A stretch of 64,000 bases of DNA, from positions 1 through 64,000 of the forward strand of contig CAVFWQ010000003.1 in the NCBI GenBank assembly GCA_963626285.1, in the 5' to 3' direction. Source of the stretch: CAVDRM01 sp963626285 (GTDB lineage Bacteria; Bacillota; Clostridia; Christensenellales; Aristaeellaceae). The notes under the pieces are model-generated. The model saw nothing but the letters and a program-made list of their open reading frames with translations. It was not told where the DNA came from and ran no database searches. A program made the position numbers and the translations under genes. Shown in pieces: positions 24,707 through 33,968 of this stretch (positions are counted from its first letter, which is position 1; each line of letters opens with the position of its first letter).

Positions 24707-27700
24707 TCAGCCGGATGTCATGTTGACCTTCTCCAGCAACTCGTCAAAGCTCATTTTTTCGCAGGCGCGGGGGGTGACGCAGCCAAGGAGGGCGTCGCGG
24801 CGGCAGATGCTGCGGTAGTCGCAGGTGCGGCAGGGCGAATCCTCCGGCGCGGCCTCCAAGGGGGAGGCGGCGGTGTTGCCGGATGCGATGCTTTCCGCCA
24901 GCGTGACCGCTGTTTTTTTTGCGTGCAAAATCAGCCCGCGCATCTGCTCCAGGGTGGCCAACTGCTTGTTTTTCGCAAATTCGCCGTCCTTGGTCAGGAG
25001 TTTTTGCATGGACAGGGGCGGGTCTCCCGAATCCATCAGGCGGATGATGCTCACATCCCGCAGGGTCACGCCTGTCAGGGACAGCGCCTGCGCCAGCTTT
25101 TGCTCAATGTCCGCCTGTTGACCTGGGTCTGGCAGCAGCGGGTCGGCCAGATGAAAATAGAACGCGCCCGCGGGCAGAGCGCCGGGCTCTCCCTGAAGCG
25201 CCGCCAAAAGGTACATGAGGAGCTGAAGCTGCGTTCCGTAAAACACGCGCTGAGGCGACAGCACCGTGTCCGCCGATTTATAATCCACCACGCGCAGATA
25301 AACGCCCTCATCGCCCGCATAGCGGTCAATGCGGTCAATGATGCCGCGCACCAATACCTGAGAGCCGTCCGAAAGCAGCAGACGGACGGGCGGCAAAGCG
25401 CCGTCATCAAAGCCGAAGCGCACCTCGGCATCGGTCGGGCGGAACGCGCTTTGGCGGGCGGTCAGCGTGAATGTCCATGCGACACGGCGAAGAAGACGCC
25501 GATAGCGGTCGCTCGCCCGCTTCACCCGTGCGGAATCCTTCATTCGGTCGCCCAAAAGTTGCTCCATGACGGGCTGAGCGGCCTTGTCCATCAGCGCATC
25601 GCAGGTCTTTTTGCTGATGCCCGGCCATTCGGGGACGGACGGCAGAAGGCTCGTGAAGCCCTCCAGCGCCGCATGATAGAACGAGCCGGTGTCCTGCGGA
25701 CGCACAGCCCAGTCCCCGCGCTCCACGGGCTTCAGGCCGTAGCGGACAAAGTGCTTGAACGGGCAGACGGCGTAGGTTTCCAAGCGGTTGATGCTCAGGA
25801 TACGCTCCAAGAAAAGCCGGTGCGTCACATTGGGGGGCAGCGGAGCGCTCGGCTTCGGCGGCTCAAACGCCAGCAAGAGCGCCCGTGCGCTCTGCTCGTC
25901 ATGCTCGCACAGATAGTGCCACGCGCCGCGCCACATATCCGGCAAATCGCCGAATCTTAAATACGCGCCCAGCCCCTCCAGCGCCGCGTTTTTAGAAAGC
26001 GGCAGGCTGGGTCCTTGCGCGGCCGTCACGCCGCCCTCCTCAATCAGCGCGGGCAGACAGAGCCGCACCTGCCGAAGCAGCATATGGGGACGAAGCGCCG
26101 TTCCGTCCTGCAAGGCCTGCGCATGGCTGATGTACAGCGCCTGAGAGGGCGATGTGAATGCCTTATATACATCCAAGCGGGATAAAAGCTCGCGCCCGTC
26201 CGCGTCTAAGGACAGGTAGGTCTTCATCGCCCGCTGCACATCCTGCGTCTCGTCTGCGCTCAAAAGCCCGTTATCGGAGACGGAAAAAGCGCCGTCGTTC
26301 AGCCCCATGACGAACACGACCTTGGGGTGGGTCAGTGCCACATTGCCCACCATGCCGCACACGGCACTGCCCGCGTCCTGCGGCAGGGCGGACAATTCGG
26401 TCTGCTCCAGCCCCGCCTGCAGCCAATCGGCGGCCACACTGCCCGTCAGCTCCGCGCCGGACAGCAGCTCGTGCATCTGATCCAGCAGCTCCATCAGCGT
26501 CTTCCACACCTGCCGAAGCTGCGCCGCCTCGGTACTCATATACTTTTGCTCCAAGGCGTCCGCATCCCTTTGCAGATGCTCATAGGCGCCCGTGTCCGTC
26601 AGCAGATGCATGATGGCGTCCAGCGCCTCATCCGCATTTTGGGCATTCTTCAGCTCGTCCCGAAGCAGGATGAGCGGTGCCATCATGCGTTTCCGTGCCT
26701 CCTCCAGCGCCTCGCCCTCGCTGCCGCCGCGGGTGAAGGGACGGGTGAAGAGGGTAAAGCGGATGCCGTAGGCTAAAATGTAATTCTCCATGCGGAAGCA
26801 TTCGTCCTCGGTGAGCGGGAGATAGCCCGTCCGAACGGCTTCCAAAATGTCTTCGGCGCGGAAATCAGAGGCAGCGGCACGGAGCGCCGACAGCAGGAAA
26901 GCAGCCGCGCCCAAACGCGCCGCACAGACCTTCCGCGCCAGATAATGCGGGATTCGGTAGCCCGTCAGTACCGCGTCCAAGGTCGAAAAATAGCGTTCCT
27001 CGCTGCAGCAAAGCACCTGCATGGCGGAAAACGGAACACCTGCCTGATTTTTCAGCAGCATTTCACGGGCGACAAAGTGCGCCTCGGCAAACGGTGTAGG
27101 TGCTGCGTAGAGGCGCACGGCGGCGGTTGCGCCCGTATACGGTGTCGGTCCGGCGCACAGCAGCCCCTTTTCCAGCGCCTGAATATCAGGCGGCGCGTTC
27201 AGCGCCCCGCGATGGATTTCGCGCTTCAGGGGGATATCGGCGGCGCGAAGCAGGGCTTCAAAGCGCTCGACACTCTCCGTCACGGGCGAAAACGCTTCAT
27301 CAGCGGGGTCGTCATATAAAAAGACGTGCAGCGATTCAACAATATCGGCGCAGGCGCACAGAAGCCGCGCCATCTGCCCGGTCAATACATCAAAACCGTA
27401 CACCAAGAGGCGCGTTCCTCGCATCAGCTCGGCCTCCCGCACCCGCGCATTCAGCACAGCCTGCACATCCTCGCCGTCCACAAATTTGTCGGTAAGCATG
27501 GAGGCGTAGGTCTCGTAAATCAGCGCCAAATCGGAAATCTTTTCCTTCTGCGCACCCTCCGGCAGGCCGTCCGCATAGACCCGAAGATTTTCCGGCGTGA
27601 TGAGCGCCCGCTTGAGATCGGCGATAAGCGCCCCCATCCTGTCCGCAAAACCCTGCCTGTCCGCCGCGCTTTCATAATAGGAAAGCCCGGCTTTGCAGCG

Positions 27701-27988
27701 AAGCAGCGCACCGGCAACGGCCATCGCCTTGCCGCGGGCATCAATGCGCACCCGCGCATCCTCGCCGACCTGCGCAAATACCCGCTGCATCAGCCGCCCA
27801 GGCGACATGACGTCCAAGTCAAAAAAGCCGGGAACGCGCAACGCCTCCATGAGGTCGCGCTCGGCCTGCAAAGTATCATGCTGCGGAACGAGCATCAGCG
27901 TCCGCACACCGCTTTTTTTCGCCTGCTCCGCCAATTCTGCCGCCTTGTCCCAAAGTCGGCCGGCGCGTCCCAAATGCAAAACGACCAT
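24707..27988 (-). CDS. addB: AddB, helicase-nuclease subunit B
   Basis: AddB forms with AddA the AddAB enzyme, which resects double-strand breaks for recombination. The 1093-residue protein has the degenerate N-terminal nucleotide-binding region, a C-terminal RecB-type nuclease domain (GIIDRIDR, then VVDYKS containing the catalytic Asp and Lys, followed by QLQLLMYL) and the four cysteines of the 4Fe-4S latch: one in YAVCPFKHF and three in CRTCDYRSIC. The usual addA partner is not next to it: downstream is the convergent Bce module. A GAGGTG site precedes the ATG. Confidence 0.92.
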   Translation of the reverse strand: MVVLHLGRAGRLWDKAAELAEQAKKSGVRTLMLVPQHDTLQAERDLMEALRVPGFFDLDVMSPGRLMQRVFAQVGEDARVRIDARGKAMAVAGALLRCKAGLSYYESAADRQGFADRMGALIADLKRALITPENLRVYADGLPEGAQKEKISDLALIYETYASMLTDKFVDGEDVQAVLNARVREAELMRGTRLLVYGFDVLTGQMARLLCACADIVESLHVFLYDDPADEAFSPVTESVERFEALLRAADIPLKREIHRGALNAPPDIQALEKGLLCAGPTPYTGATAAVRLYAAPTPFAEAHFVAREMLLKNQAGVPFSAMQVLCCSEERYFSTLDAVLTGYRIPHYLARKVCAARLGAAAFLLSALRAAASDFRAEDILEAVRTGYLPLTEDECFRMENYILAYGIRFTLFTRPFTRGGSEGEALEEARKRMMAPLILLRDELKNAQNADEALDAIMHLLTDTGAYEHLQRDADALEQKYMSTEAAQLRQVWKTLMELLDQMHELLSGAELTGSVAADWLQAGLEQTELSALPQDAGSAVCGMVGNVALTHPKVVFVMGLNDGAFSVSDNGLLSADETQDVQRAMKTYLSLDADGRELLSRLDVYKAFTSPSQALYISHAQALQDGTALRPHMLLRQVRLCLPALIEEGGVTAAQGPSLPLSKNAALEGLGAYLRFGDLPDMWRGAWHYLCEHDEQSARALLLAFEPPKPSAPLPPNVTHRLFLERILSINRLETYAVCPFKHFVRYGLKPVERGDWAVRPQDTGSFYHAALEGFTSLLPSVPEWPGISKKTCDALMDKAAQPVMEQLLGDRMKDSARVKRASDRYRRLLRRVAWTFTLTARQSAFRPTDAEVRFGFDDGALPPVRLLLSDGSQVLVRGIIDRIDRYAGDEGVYLRVVDYKSADTVLSPQRVFYGTQLQLLMYLLAALQGEPGALPAGAFYFHLADPLLPDPGQQADIEQKLAQALSLTGVTLRDVSIIRLMDSGDPPLSMQKLLTKDGEFAKNKQLATLEQMRGLILHAKKTAVTLAESIASGNTAASPLEAAPEDSPCRTCDYRSICRRDALLGCVTPRACEKMSFDELLEKVNMTSG

Positions 27989-28132
27989 GTGTGCGTCACC
28001 TCATCATTTTCTGCGGCTATTATATCATGCTTTTCATCATTTGGACAATACGGAATGACAAACAAAAAGGCATCCGCAGAGGCTGCCGAGCCCGATGTCC
28101 GCTTCTACGAAGCAGCATCAGCTGAATCATAT

Positions 28133-28172
28133 CAAAAAGCTCCGTTGTTTCGATGCGGCAACGGAGCTTTTG
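28133..28172. terminator. Terminator between DUF6106 gene and addB
   Basis: CAAAAAGCTCCGTTG (28133-28147) pairs with CAACGGAGCTTTTG (28159-28172). T residues on either strand follow the stem. It separates addB from the long upstream minus-strand operon. Confidence 0.8.
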
Positions 28173-28240
28173 ATATGCGGCGCTTTCTTCAGCCGAACAG
28201 TGGTGAAAGAGTTGAATAATCGGCTCTTAGCATCATTGCG

Positions 28241-28801
28241 TCAGTTGACCTGATAAATGCCTTGAGGCAGGCAGCGGCGAATCATCGTGACCATTTCCTC
28301 GCTCGGCTCGATGATGATGATGCGCTTGCTGCCGTCCTTTTCAAAGTAGAAATAGAAAAGGTCGGCGTCGCGGTTGACGAACCAGTTATTGCGCTTGACA
28401 TTGGGGGTGTTGATATAGCGGTTGAATGAGCCGGAGGCGACCTTTCCGCAGGCGGTGATGTTTTTGAGCGTCATGGTGCCCAGATTCTTGCGCTTTTTGT
28501 TGTTGAAGACCTGCGCAAAGTCCATGACCCCGTTGGTGAAGGTGTATTCGTACTCCGTGCGGATGGTGTCCTTTTTAAGCCAAAGCAGCACGGCCACGCC
28601 GCCGAAGAGCAGCATTTCCACGACCGACAGAAGCAGCTCCAGCCCAAAGCCGTACTGCGAATACACATAAATCAACCCCTGAAGCTGCATAACGGCAATC
28701 AGGGCGCTTAAAACCATGACCACCCACGCAAGCCCCAGCAGAACGGACTGACCGGTGGTATTCCGTTTCGTTGCCACTTCTTCCATAAACTGGTCCATCA
28801 T
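28241..28801 (-). CDS. DUF6106-type membrane protein
   Basis: The 186-residue protein starts with MMDQFMEEV, has two membrane helices (about residues 20-45 and 52-75) and a C-terminal cytoplasmic domain of about 110 residues with a lone basic stretch (NNKKRKNLGTM). The order and sequence match a small Clostridial family that I recall as DUF6106; its function is unknown. The AAGGAGG site lies 11 bases before the ATG. It is 33 bases downstream of the divergent PAP2 gene and ends the long operon. Confidence 0.75.
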   Translation of the reverse strand: MMDQFMEEVATKRNTTGQSVLLGLAWVVMVLSALIAVMQLQGLIYVYSQYGFGLELLLSVVEMLLFGGVAVLLWLKKDTIRTEYEYTFTNGVMDFAQVFNNKKRKNLGTMTLKNITACGKVASGSFNRYINTPNVKRNNWFVNRDADLFYFYFEKDGSKRIIIIEPSEEMVTMIRRCLPQGIYQVN

Positions 28802-28834
28802 TGAAAATCAAGCCTCCTTACATGATGCAAAGAT

Positions 28835-29281
28835 TTATGCAAACACAATGAGCGTCATCACCAAGCCGACCAGCACGCCGCCGAGCACCTCTAGGGGGGA
28901 ATGACCGACCAGCTCCTTGAGCTTTTCGTCCGTCAGCGGCTTGCCCTCCATGAACAGTTCGCGCAGGATCTGGTTGATGACCTTGCTCTGCCGCCCCGTC
29001 TCATAGCGCACACCCATCGCATCATAGATGACGATGACCATCAGCGCAAAGGTGATGGCAAACATGGTCGTGCCGAAGCCCTCCTGAAGCCCCGTGCCGA
29101 GCGCCAGGGAAAGCACAAATGCCGAATGCGAACTGGGCATGCCGCCCATGCCGAAGCAGCGGTGCCAGTCCATCTTTTTTTCAATCATCCATGAAATCAG
29201 AAATTTGAGAAACTGCGCCACCAGCCAGCTTAAGGCACAGGCGACCAGCACGCGGTTTTCAAGAATCGTTGACGGATCCAA
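28835..29281 (-). CDS. Divergent PAP2 family membrane protein (DUF212)
   Basis: The 148-residue protein has four or five membrane helices and the family core GGMPSSHSAFV with a later YDAMGVRYETGRQ, which define the divergent PAP2 (acid phosphatase/vanadium haloperoxidase-related) family found in Firmicutes and plants. It may act on an isoprenoid diphosphate, which would suit its place behind ispA, but that is inference. The start is a TTG at 29281 behind AAGGAGA. Confidence 0.88.
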   Translation of the reverse strand: MDPSTILENRVLVACALSWLVAQFLKFLISWMIEKKMDWHRCFGMGGMPSSHSAFVLSLALGTGLQEGFGTTMFAITFALMVIVIYDAMGVRYETGRQSKVINQILRELFMEGKPLTDEKLKELVGHSPLEVLGGVLVGLVMTLIVFA

Positions 29282-29363
29282 GACTTTCTCGTCTCCTTAA
29301 TCACTTATTGCTCAGGCCGCAGCACAGATGAAGCGGCCTGCCGAATTGTCGGGCGATGCCCAA

Positions 29364-30224
29364 TCATTGTACACGCGCAAGGGCATCCCGCGCCAGGGTC
29401 TGCAAAAATTCCGCCTTTTTTCCGAACGGCGACAGGGCGCCGCACGCCTCCTTGGTGAGCCGCTCCGCATCTGCGCGGGATTGGTCAATGCCGAAGAGCG
29501 CGGGCCAAGTCAGCTTGCCCTCCGCCGCATCCTTGCCCGTGTGCTTGCCAAGCGCCGCCGCGTCGCCGATGACATCAAGCAAATCATCCGTGATTTGGAA
29601 GGCGACGCCCATTTTTTCTCCGTAGGCGCGGCCTGCGGCGCACTGCGCCTCGTCTGCGCCCGCTAAAATCAGCCCGGCCTCCACGGGCGCCGCCAGCAGA
29701 CAGGCTGTTTTTTTGGCATGGATGGTGCTCACCAGCTCCGGCGTCGGCGTTTCGCCCTCGCGGGTGACGTCCAGTGTCTGTCCGGCAATCATCCCCAGAA
29801 CGCCCGCTCTCCGCGCAATGACGCGCATGGCCTGAAGCGCCTTGTGGTGACCGGAGGCAAGCATGGTTTCAAACGCCAGACTTTGCAGGGCATCGCCCGC
29901 CAAAATCGCAATGGCCTCGCCGTAGACGATATGGTTGGTCGGCCTGCCGCGCCGCAGGGTGTCATTGTCCATTGCGGGCAGGTCATCGTGAATCAGGGAA
30001 TAGGTGTGGATCATTTCAAGGGACACGGCAAAGCGGAGCGCCTCATCGTCATAGGGCGCAAGCAGCTCGTGCGATGCCAAGAGCATCACGGGGCGCAGAC
30101 GCTTGCCGCCTGCCAGCAGGGAATAGCGCATCGCGCCGCGCAGGGGCTCCGGCACATCGTCCGGCACGCAGGCCTTCAATGCGTCCTCCACGGCTGCGCG
30201 ATAGGCGTTCATCCGCTCGTTCAT
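29364..30224 (-). CDS. ispA: Polyprenyl (farnesyl) diphosphate synthase
   Basis: This 286-residue trans-prenyltransferase has both Asp-rich motifs: DDLPAMDND at residues 80-88, and DDLLD later (FQITDDLLDVIGD), with GGKRLRP for diphosphate binding. The length and the residues before the first motif suggest a farnesyl or geranyl diphosphate synthase that supplies undecaprenyl and quinone precursors. Its ATG overlaps the xseB stop (ATGA), a common order in Clostridia (xseA-xseB-ispA). Confidence 0.92.
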   Translation of the reverse strand: MNERMNAYRAAVEDALKACVPDDVPEPLRGAMRYSLLAGGKRLRPVMLLASHELLAPYDDEALRFAVSLEMIHTYSLIHDDLPAMDNDTLRRGRPTNHIVYGEAIAILAGDALQSLAFETMLASGHHKALQAMRVIARRAGVLGMIAGQTLDVTREGETPTPELVSTIHAKKTACLLAAPVEAGLILAGADEAQCAAGRAYGEKMGVAFQITDDLLDVIGDAAALGKHTGKDAAEGKLTWPALFGIDQSRADAERLTKEACGALSPFGKKAEFLQTLARDALARVQ

Positions 30225-30424
30225 GGTGCGTCCTCCATCGGCTCAGGCCGCCCGCCCTTTAATTCCAGCATTTTCTTTTCGGCGGTGTCCAATTCGGCGC
30301 TCAGCTCCCGCGACAGGGCAATGCCCCGCTCATAGCTTTCCAGGGACTGCTGCAGGGTCATGCCGCCGTCCTCCATTTGGCTGACCAGCGCTTCCAGCGC
30401 GCTGAGCTTTTCTTCAAACGTCAT
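30221..30424 (-). CDS. xseB: Exonuclease VII small subunit
   Basis: The 67-residue helical protein MTFEEKLSALEALVSQMEDG has the family pattern of an N-terminal helix, the GGMTLQQSLESYERGIAL block and a short tail. It wraps the large subunit XseA to form exonuclease VII, which degrades single-stranded DNA. The ATG at 30424 is used here; a TTG at 30436 with an AAAGGGG site seven bases upstream is an equally possible start. It overlaps the end of xseA and the start of ispA. Confidence 0.88.
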   Translation of the reverse strand: MTFEEKLSALEALVSQMEDGGMTLQQSLESYERGIALSRELSAELDTAEKKMLELKGGRPEPMEDAP

Positions 30425-31634
30425 GTTTCCGCTCAAACGGATCGCCCCTTTCTGCGGACAGGGTATGGACGCGCACGCGGCCGTCCTTCAAAAGCAGGGT
30501 CATGTCGGGCCGTACTCCGCCGATGCCCGTGACCGCCTCGCCGTCCGCCAGCACCACGGAATAGCCGCGTTCCAGCACAGCGGCAGGGCCGAGCGCCTGC
30601 AAGCGGTCATGCAGAGCCGGCACACGCGCCCTGAGCGCGGACAGCGCCTTGTCCATTGCCGCGTCCAGACGTTTCATGCACAGCTCGTTGGCTGCCTTCA
30701 TTTTTTGCAGCAGCGTCAGCGGATGACACAGTGCCAGCCTTTTTTCCAGCGAGTTCAGCGCGGCACGGCGCGTGACGACCGCATCATAGGCCGCCTTGAA
30801 CACCCGCGCCTCCATTTCGCCCACGGTGTTTTGAAGCGCCGAGCGCTCCTGCACCGCAAGCTCTGCCGCGGCGCTGGGCGTGGCCGCCCGCACATCGGCG
30901 GCAAAATCGGACAGGGTGACGTCCACCTCGTGGCCGACGGCGGAAATGATTGGCACGGGACAGGCGGCCACGGCGCGGACGACGATCTCCTCATTGAACG
31001 CCCATAGATCCTCGATGGAGCCCCCGCCGCGCCCGATGATGATGACATCGACATCGGGTATTCGCGCAAGGTCGCGGATGCCCTGCGCGACATCCTCCGC
31101 CGCGCCGTCGCCCTGCACCCTGGCGGGACGAAGAAGGAGCTGAACGGAAGGATTGCGCCGTCCGGCGACCCGCGCAATATCATGGATGACAGCACCCGTC
31201 CGCGCCGTCACGATGCCGACCATGCGCGGGAGCAGGGGAAGCGGACGCTTCCTGGAGGCGTCGAAGAGTCCTTCGGCCAGCAGCCTTTTTTTGAGCGCTT
31301 CAAACCGCAAATGCAGCTCGCCTATGCCCTCCTGCGTCATGCGGACGGCATAGAACTGGTAGGTGCCGGAGGCGACATAGACGGAGACGCTGCCGCGCAG
31401 CACCACGCGCATCCCGTCCTCCGGCCGGAAGGTCACGGAAACGGTGCTTTGCCGGAACATCACGCATTGAATGCGGCTCTGCTCGTCCTTGAGCGAAAAA
31501 TAATAGTGTCCGGTCACATGGCATTTGAAATTGCTGATTTCGCCCCGCAGCTCGATGTCCTGCAAAATGGGATCACCCGCCAAGGAACGGCGCACATAGT
31601 CGTTCAGATCCGTGACCGTCAGCCGCCAGCTCAC
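30414..31634 (-). CDS. xseA: Exonuclease VII large subunit
   Basis: The 406-residue protein has an N-terminal OB-fold (LRGEISNFKCHVTGHYYFSLKD), the catalytic domain with GRGGGSIEDLWAFNEE and VGHEVDVTLSDFAAD, and a helical C-terminal arm that binds XseB. The start is a GTG overlapping the folD stop (GTGA). The operon order folD-xseA-xseB-ispA is widespread in Firmicutes. Confidence 0.95.
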   Translation of the reverse strand: MSWRLTVTDLNDYVRRSLAGDPILQDIELRGEISNFKCHVTGHYYFSLKDEQSRIQCVMFRQSTVSVTFRPEDGMRVVLRGSVSVYVASGTYQFYAVRMTQEGIGELHLRFEALKKRLLAEGLFDASRKRPLPLLPRMVGIVTARTGAVIHDIARVAGRRNPSVQLLLRPARVQGDGAAEDVAQGIRDLARIPDVDVIIIGRGGGSIEDLWAFNEEIVVRAVAACPVPIISAVGHEVDVTLSDFAADVRAATPSAAAELAVQERSALQNTVGEMEARVFKAAYDAVVTRRAALNSLEKRLALCHPLTLLQKMKAANELCMKRLDAAMDKALSALRARVPALHDRLQALGPAAVLERGYSVVLADGEAVTGIGGVRPDMTLLLKDGRVRVHTLSAERGDPFERKHDV

Positions 31635-32473
31635 AGCCGCGCCTCGGCCAAACCGACGGTGTTTCGCATCAGCATGGCAATGGTCATTTTCCCGACGCCG
31701 CCGGGTACGGGCGTGATGAAGCCGGCTTTTTCGGATACCGCGTTAAAGTCCACGTCGCCGACGATTTTTCCGTTTACACGGTTGATGCCGACATCAACGA
31801 CGGCCGCGCCCTCCTTCACCATGTCGGCGGTGACAAAGCGCGGCTTGCCGACAGCGGATACTAGGATGTCCGCCTGCCCGGTGATGGCGGGCAGATTTTC
31901 CGTGCGGCTGTGGCAGACGGTCACGGTGCAGTTTTCGTAAAGGAGCAAAAGCGCGGTGGGCTTGCCGACGATGTTGGAGCGGCCGATGATCACGGCGTGC
32001 TTTCCGGCCAGCGGAACGCCGCCCGACTTCAGCATATAGAGAATGCCCGCCGGCGTGCAGGGCTGAACGCCGGAAACACCCGTCAGGAGCCGTCCTGCAT
32101 TCATCAGGTGGAAGCCGTCCGCGTCCTTGTCGGGGCGAATCATCTGAAGCGCAGCCGCCTCGTTCAGGTGCTTGGGCAGGGGAAGCTGCAATAAAATGCC
32201 GTCAATTTTGTCGTCCGCATTGAGCAGACGAAGCTGCTCCTCAAGCTCTTCCTGCGTCGCTTCCTTCGGCAAAAGCACGGTGCGTGAAAAAATGCCCAAG
32301 CTTTCGCACGCCTTTGACTTGGAGCGCACATAGGTCTGGCTGGCAGGGTCATCGCCCACCAGAATGACGGCCAGACCGGGCGTGATGCGCCGCGCCTTCA
32401 GCGCATCCACACGGACAAGCACCTCGTTCATGACCTGCTGCGCCATCGCTTTTCCGTCTAAAATCACTGCCAT
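31631..32473 (-). CDS. folD: Bifunctional methylenetetrahydrofolate dehydrogenase/cyclohydrolase
   Basis: FolD converts methylene-THF to formyl-THF for one-carbon metabolism. The 280-residue protein has the substrate-site Tyr-Lys pair (SQTYVRSKSKACESLGI), the LLQLPLPKHL block, the NADP-binding IIGRSNIVGKPTALLL and the C-terminal PVPGGVGKMTIAMLM. It overlaps the Kae1-like gene upstream by 10 bases. Confidence 0.96.
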   Translation of the reverse strand: MAVILDGKAMAQQVMNEVLVRVDALKARRITPGLAVILVGDDPASQTYVRSKSKACESLGIFSRTVLLPKEATQEELEEQLRLLNADDKIDGILLQLPLPKHLNEAAALQMIRPDKDADGFHLMNAGRLLTGVSGVQPCTPAGILYMLKSGGVPLAGKHAVIIGRSNIVGKPTALLLLYENCTVTVCHSRTENLPAITGQADILVSAVGKPRFVTADMVKEGAAVVDVGINRVNGKIVGDVDFNAVSEKAGFITPVPGGVGKMTIAMLMRNTVGLAEARL

Positions 32474-33402
32474 GCTCCTGTCATCCTTTCCGCGCCGAGC
32501 AGCGCCACGCCCACTGCGTTATCACCGGACAGCTCAGGCCGCCCGAAATGCAGGGAAAGCCCCAGCCGGCGTTTTTCGTTTCGCTCCGTCAGCATTTGCC
32601 TCAGCCGCGCCGAGGAAATGACCCCGCCGGCCAACAGCACGTTCTTTTCGCCCGTCGCGTCCGCCGCCGCGCATAAAAGGCGCAGGACGGAGCGGCAAAG
32701 CACGCTGTAAACCTCTGCGGCTATCTCGCCGCCGGACAAACGTCTCTCCTCAATCAGCCGCATCAGGGCAGCCTCTGCGCCCGATAAATGGCAGGAGAGG
32801 CCGTCCATCGAGACGGGAACCAGCGCCCTGTCCCGATGCCCCGCTGCCAAACGCTCCAATTCCGGCCCTGCCGGAAAGGGAAGACCCAGACGAACACCCA
32901 CGCGGTCGACCAGCTGCCCTGCGTGCAGGTCTTCGCTGCCCGCCAGCGGCGTTAAGACATCGCCGGCAACATGCAGCACGTCCGTTGTGCCGCCGGACAG
33001 GTGCAGCGCCAGATACCGATCGCTCCGAAGTCCAGAATCCACACGCGCTGCGCGCAAATGCCCGCGCTGATGCGTCGTTTGGAAAAGCGGCACACGAAGC
33101 GCCGCGGAAAGAGAGCGCGCAGCGCCCAGCCCGACAGAAAAAACGGGCATATAGGAAGCATCGCCATCCACGGGGGAGGCGGACACGCAGACAGCGCCGA
33201 TCGGTTCATCCGTTAGCCGAAGAAGCTCCTCCAAAAGCGGCGGAAGCTGCTTCATATGCGCAAAAACGGCCTCGCTCTGGCGAAGGCCGCGTTCTCCGCG
33301 CTGAACGGGCAAAAGCTGCCGCCTGCCCTCGAAAGCGCCGTCCGAACGGGCGAACGCAACGGAGGTGGTGTAGCAGCTTGTATCAATCCCCAGCGCAATC
33401 AT
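32464..33402 (-). CDS. Kae1/TsaD-like domain protein (TsaD paralogue)
   Basis: The 312-residue protein is an ASKHA-fold relative of TsaD/Kae1, the enzyme of tRNA t6A formation. It keeps the GIDTSCYTT phosphate loop, the metal-binding His111 and His115 (HQRGH), LHLSGGTTDVL and a LLAGGV block. It is more divergent than true TsaD, and in Clostridia this copy regularly sits beside nusB and folD in addition to a separate tsaD; its job is not established. The ATG at 33402 overlaps the nusB stop (ATGA), and extending the frame further upstream gives only basic shadow sequence. Confidence 0.85.
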   Translation of the reverse strand: MIALGIDTSCYTTSVAFARSDGAFEGRRQLLPVQRGERGLRQSEAVFAHMKQLPPLLEELLRLTDEPIGAVCVSASPVDGDASYMPVFSVGLGAARSLSAALRVPLFQTTHQRGHLRAARVDSGLRSDRYLALHLSGGTTDVLHVAGDVLTPLAGSEDLHAGQLVDRVGVRLGLPFPAGPELERLAAGHRDRALVPVSMDGLSCHLSGAEAALMRLIEERRLSGGEIAAEVYSVLCRSVLRLLCAAADATGEKNVLLAGGVISSARLRQMLTERNEKRRLGLSLHFGRPELSGDNAVGVALLGAERMTGAWQ

Positions 33403-33836
33403 GCCTGGGCGTCCTCTTTGGGCTTTTCCTCTTTGGATTTTTCCCCGCCGCGCAGAAGAGCGCCTAAGACGCCGTTGACAAAGCGGCCGCTGTTTTCCGT
33501 GGAAAAACGGTTGGCAAGCGCCACGGCCTCGCTGCAAATAACGCTTTCGGGCGAATCCTTGATGTAGGTCAGCTCATAAATCGCAGCGCGCAGGATGCTT
33601 AAATCCACCCGCGAAACGCGCTCCAGCGTCCAGCCGACCAGAAGGGCGGAAATCGTCTCGTCCAGCTCGGCGGCCTTTTCATGAACACCGTTCACAATGC
33701 TGTCAATAAACGCCTGATCGTTCCCTTCGGGGGTAAACTCAATCAGTTCGCGGAGCGTTTCCTCGCCGCCGTCCCCGCCGAGCATATTTTCATAAACCAT
33801 CTGCACGGCGGCAGCGCGTGCGCTTCTTCGAGCCAT
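33399..33836 (-). CDS. nusB: Transcription antitermination factor NusB
   Basis: The 145-residue all-helical protein begins MARRSARAAAVQMVYE and has the family blocks FIDSIVNGV, LERVSRVDLSILRAAIYEL and SVICSEAVALANRFSTENSGRFVNGVLG. It takes part in antitermination of rRNA operons with NusE. The tail is longer and more lysine- and glutamate-rich than usual (KSKEEKPKEDAQA). The ATG at 33836 has an AGGAG site about ten bases upstream; a TTG at 33845 is too close to it. Confidence 0.93.
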   Translation of the reverse strand: MARRSARAAAVQMVYENMLGGDGGEETLRELIEFTPEGNDQAFIDSIVNGVHEKAAELDETISALLVGWTLERVSRVDLSILRAAIYELTYIKDSPESVICSEAVALANRFSTENSGRFVNGVLGALLRGGEKSKEEKPKEDAQA

Positions 33837-33968
33837 TTTTTCCAACTCCTGTTATACGACGGCACACAAATGCGCTTTTCTTCGCTGCGACCGTATATTT
33901 TGCGAATCAGTCTGAAAAGACGCGGACACCCTTCCTTTTTTGAACAGGGAAAGGCTTCCGGCACAGCC

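Noticed and set aside
29312..29341. Hairpin CAGGCCGC/GCGGCCTG between ispA and the divergent PAP2 gene considered as a terminator
   Set aside because: There is no T-run on the transcribed strand, so read-through of the operon is more likely.
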